NCBI RefSeq assembly: GCF_000372845.1
Contig: NZ_KB889963.1
Span: 1,112,146-1,176,145, forward strand
Direction of reading: 5' to 3'
DNA length: 64,000 nucleotides
Source: Methylocystis rosea SV97
GTDB taxonomy: Bacteria; Pseudomonadota; Alphaproteobacteria; Rhizobiales; Beijerinckiaceae
Notes under the pieces: model-generated
Told to the model about the DNA's origin: nothing
Seen by the model: only the letters and a program-made list of their open reading frames with translations
The model's database searches: none
Shown: piece by piece, positions 63,649 through 64,000 of the stretch
Position numbering within the stretch: position 1 is the stretch's first letter
Layout: the number at the start of each line of letters is the position of its first letter
Program-made: the position numbers and the translations under genes

Positions 63649-63831
63649 TCAGGTTCGTCTGCTGGCGTGCAGCTCGACGAGCAGATCAGCTATTCCCTCG
63701 GGCAGCGGCTCCGTGAGGATTTTGTCGAACTTGGCTCGCAGAAGCTTGCCGACCTTCTCAAGAGCATCGGACTGCGCTTTCTGGGCGGAAGTGTCCAGCT
63801 TCCGCCTGTTGTCCGGCGGATTGTGGGGCAT
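63649..63831 (-). CDS. NepR-like anti-sigma factor
   Basis: The 60-residue protein (MPHNPPDNRRKLDTSAQKAQ, then EKVGKLLRAKFDKILTEPLP, EGIADLLVELHA) has the two-helix pattern of NepR, which holds sigma factor EcfG inactive until phosphorylated PhyR binds it. AAGGAG lies eight bases before the ATG at 63831. The gene is convergent with the kinase frame at 62560, a kinase type that often signals to PhyR. No phyR or ecfG is visible before the window ends. Some residues differ from core NepR, so a paralogue is possible. Confidence 0.65.
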   Translation of the reverse strand: MPHNPPDNRRKLDTSAQKAQSDALEKVGKLLRAKFDKILTEPLPEGIADLLVELHASRRT

Positions 63832-63854
63832 GATGTATGCTCCTTGAAGGCAGG

Positions 63855-63881
63855 TAAACTCCTACCCACCAGGATTGTTCC
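63855..63881 (-). promoter_or_regulatory. Possible EcfG-type promoter of the NepR-like gene
   Basis: On the minus strand GGAAC (63881-63877) is followed after 16 bases by AGTTT. The EcfG consensus is GGAAC-N16/17-CGTT, so the -35 is perfect and the -10 has one mismatch. It lies about 25 bases upstream of the NepR-like start, the place expected for an autoregulated anti-sigma gene. Confidence 0.45.
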
Positions 63882-64000
63882 TAAAAGGAAAATATTGAAA
63901 AAATCAAATGTTAGCAGTGACTGAAGTACAGGCTTGAATTTAAGGAACAGGATACGTTCGCCATCCGGTTAGGCATTCCCAAGGCGGATTAATCGGAAGC

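Overview
The window reads as chromosomal DNA of an alphaproteobacterium of the order Rhizobiales. A serine-cycle methanotroph or methylotroph close to Methylocystis or Methylosinus is the best guess. This rests on an NAD-type molybdenum formate dehydrogenase, PEP carboxylase, propionyl-CoA carboxylase, alphaproteobacterial families (a NepR-like protein, HisKA_2-type kinases, DUF3309) and a palindromic repeat of the kind common in Rhizobiales. No methane monooxygenase or methanol dehydrogenase gene lies in the window, so the genus is inference.

Region 1 (1-7.5 kb) is metabolic and mostly on the minus strand: the 5' end of pccB, then bioD-pyrC-DUF6671, then the formate dehydrogenase genes fdsA (split into two overlapping frames) and fdsD. 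The fdsG, fdsB and fdhD genes that usually accompany them are absent.

Region 2 (7.5-36.6 kb) is an accessory region with long gene-poor gaps and many remnants. It holds a ParB/N6-adenine methyltransferase with a DUF5681 protein, a serine-recombinase fragment, decayed IS3 and IS6 transposase pieces, a decayed copy of a transpeptidase/kinase pair, and a 0.7 kb copy of the fdsA 5' end with its upstream region. Between these lie envelope and stress genes: small membrane proteins (DUF3309-like and others), CsbD, a cupin, DUF2252, an MltF-like lytic transglycosylase, a VIT-family transporter, an SbmA/BacA-like ABC protein, MgtA, an L,D-transpeptidase with a PAS/HisKA_2 kinase, cytochrome b561, and a 1101-residue P-type ATPase carrying a C-terminal OmpA peptidoglycan-binding domain.

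Region 3 (36.7-45.7 kb) looks like an oxidative sugar/polyol and electron-transfer region: a GldA-like iron alcohol dehydrogenase, a GMC flavoprotein with a probable 3Fe-4S motif plus its twin-arginine small subunit, a transaldolase-family protein, a methyltransferase, a triheme cytochrome c, and a CoxB-cytochrome c fusion without CoxA. A rhodanese and an epoxide-hydrolase-like protein follow.

Region 4 (45.7-59.4 kb) is ordinary core genome: ppc, bioB, lipB, tRNA-Leu(GAG), a polysaccharide deacetylase, mgtE, a GH25 muramidase lipoprotein, rpmF, a short-chain dehydrogenase and a TerB-like protein. Region 5 (59.5-64 kb) is accessory again: a membrane-anchored Mrr-type nuclease, a second L,D-transpeptidase-like protein lacking the usual catalytic His, a second PAS/HisKA_2 kinase broken by a frameshift, and a NepR-like anti-sigma factor. 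Cell-wall enzymes and general-stress signalling genes recur together across the window.
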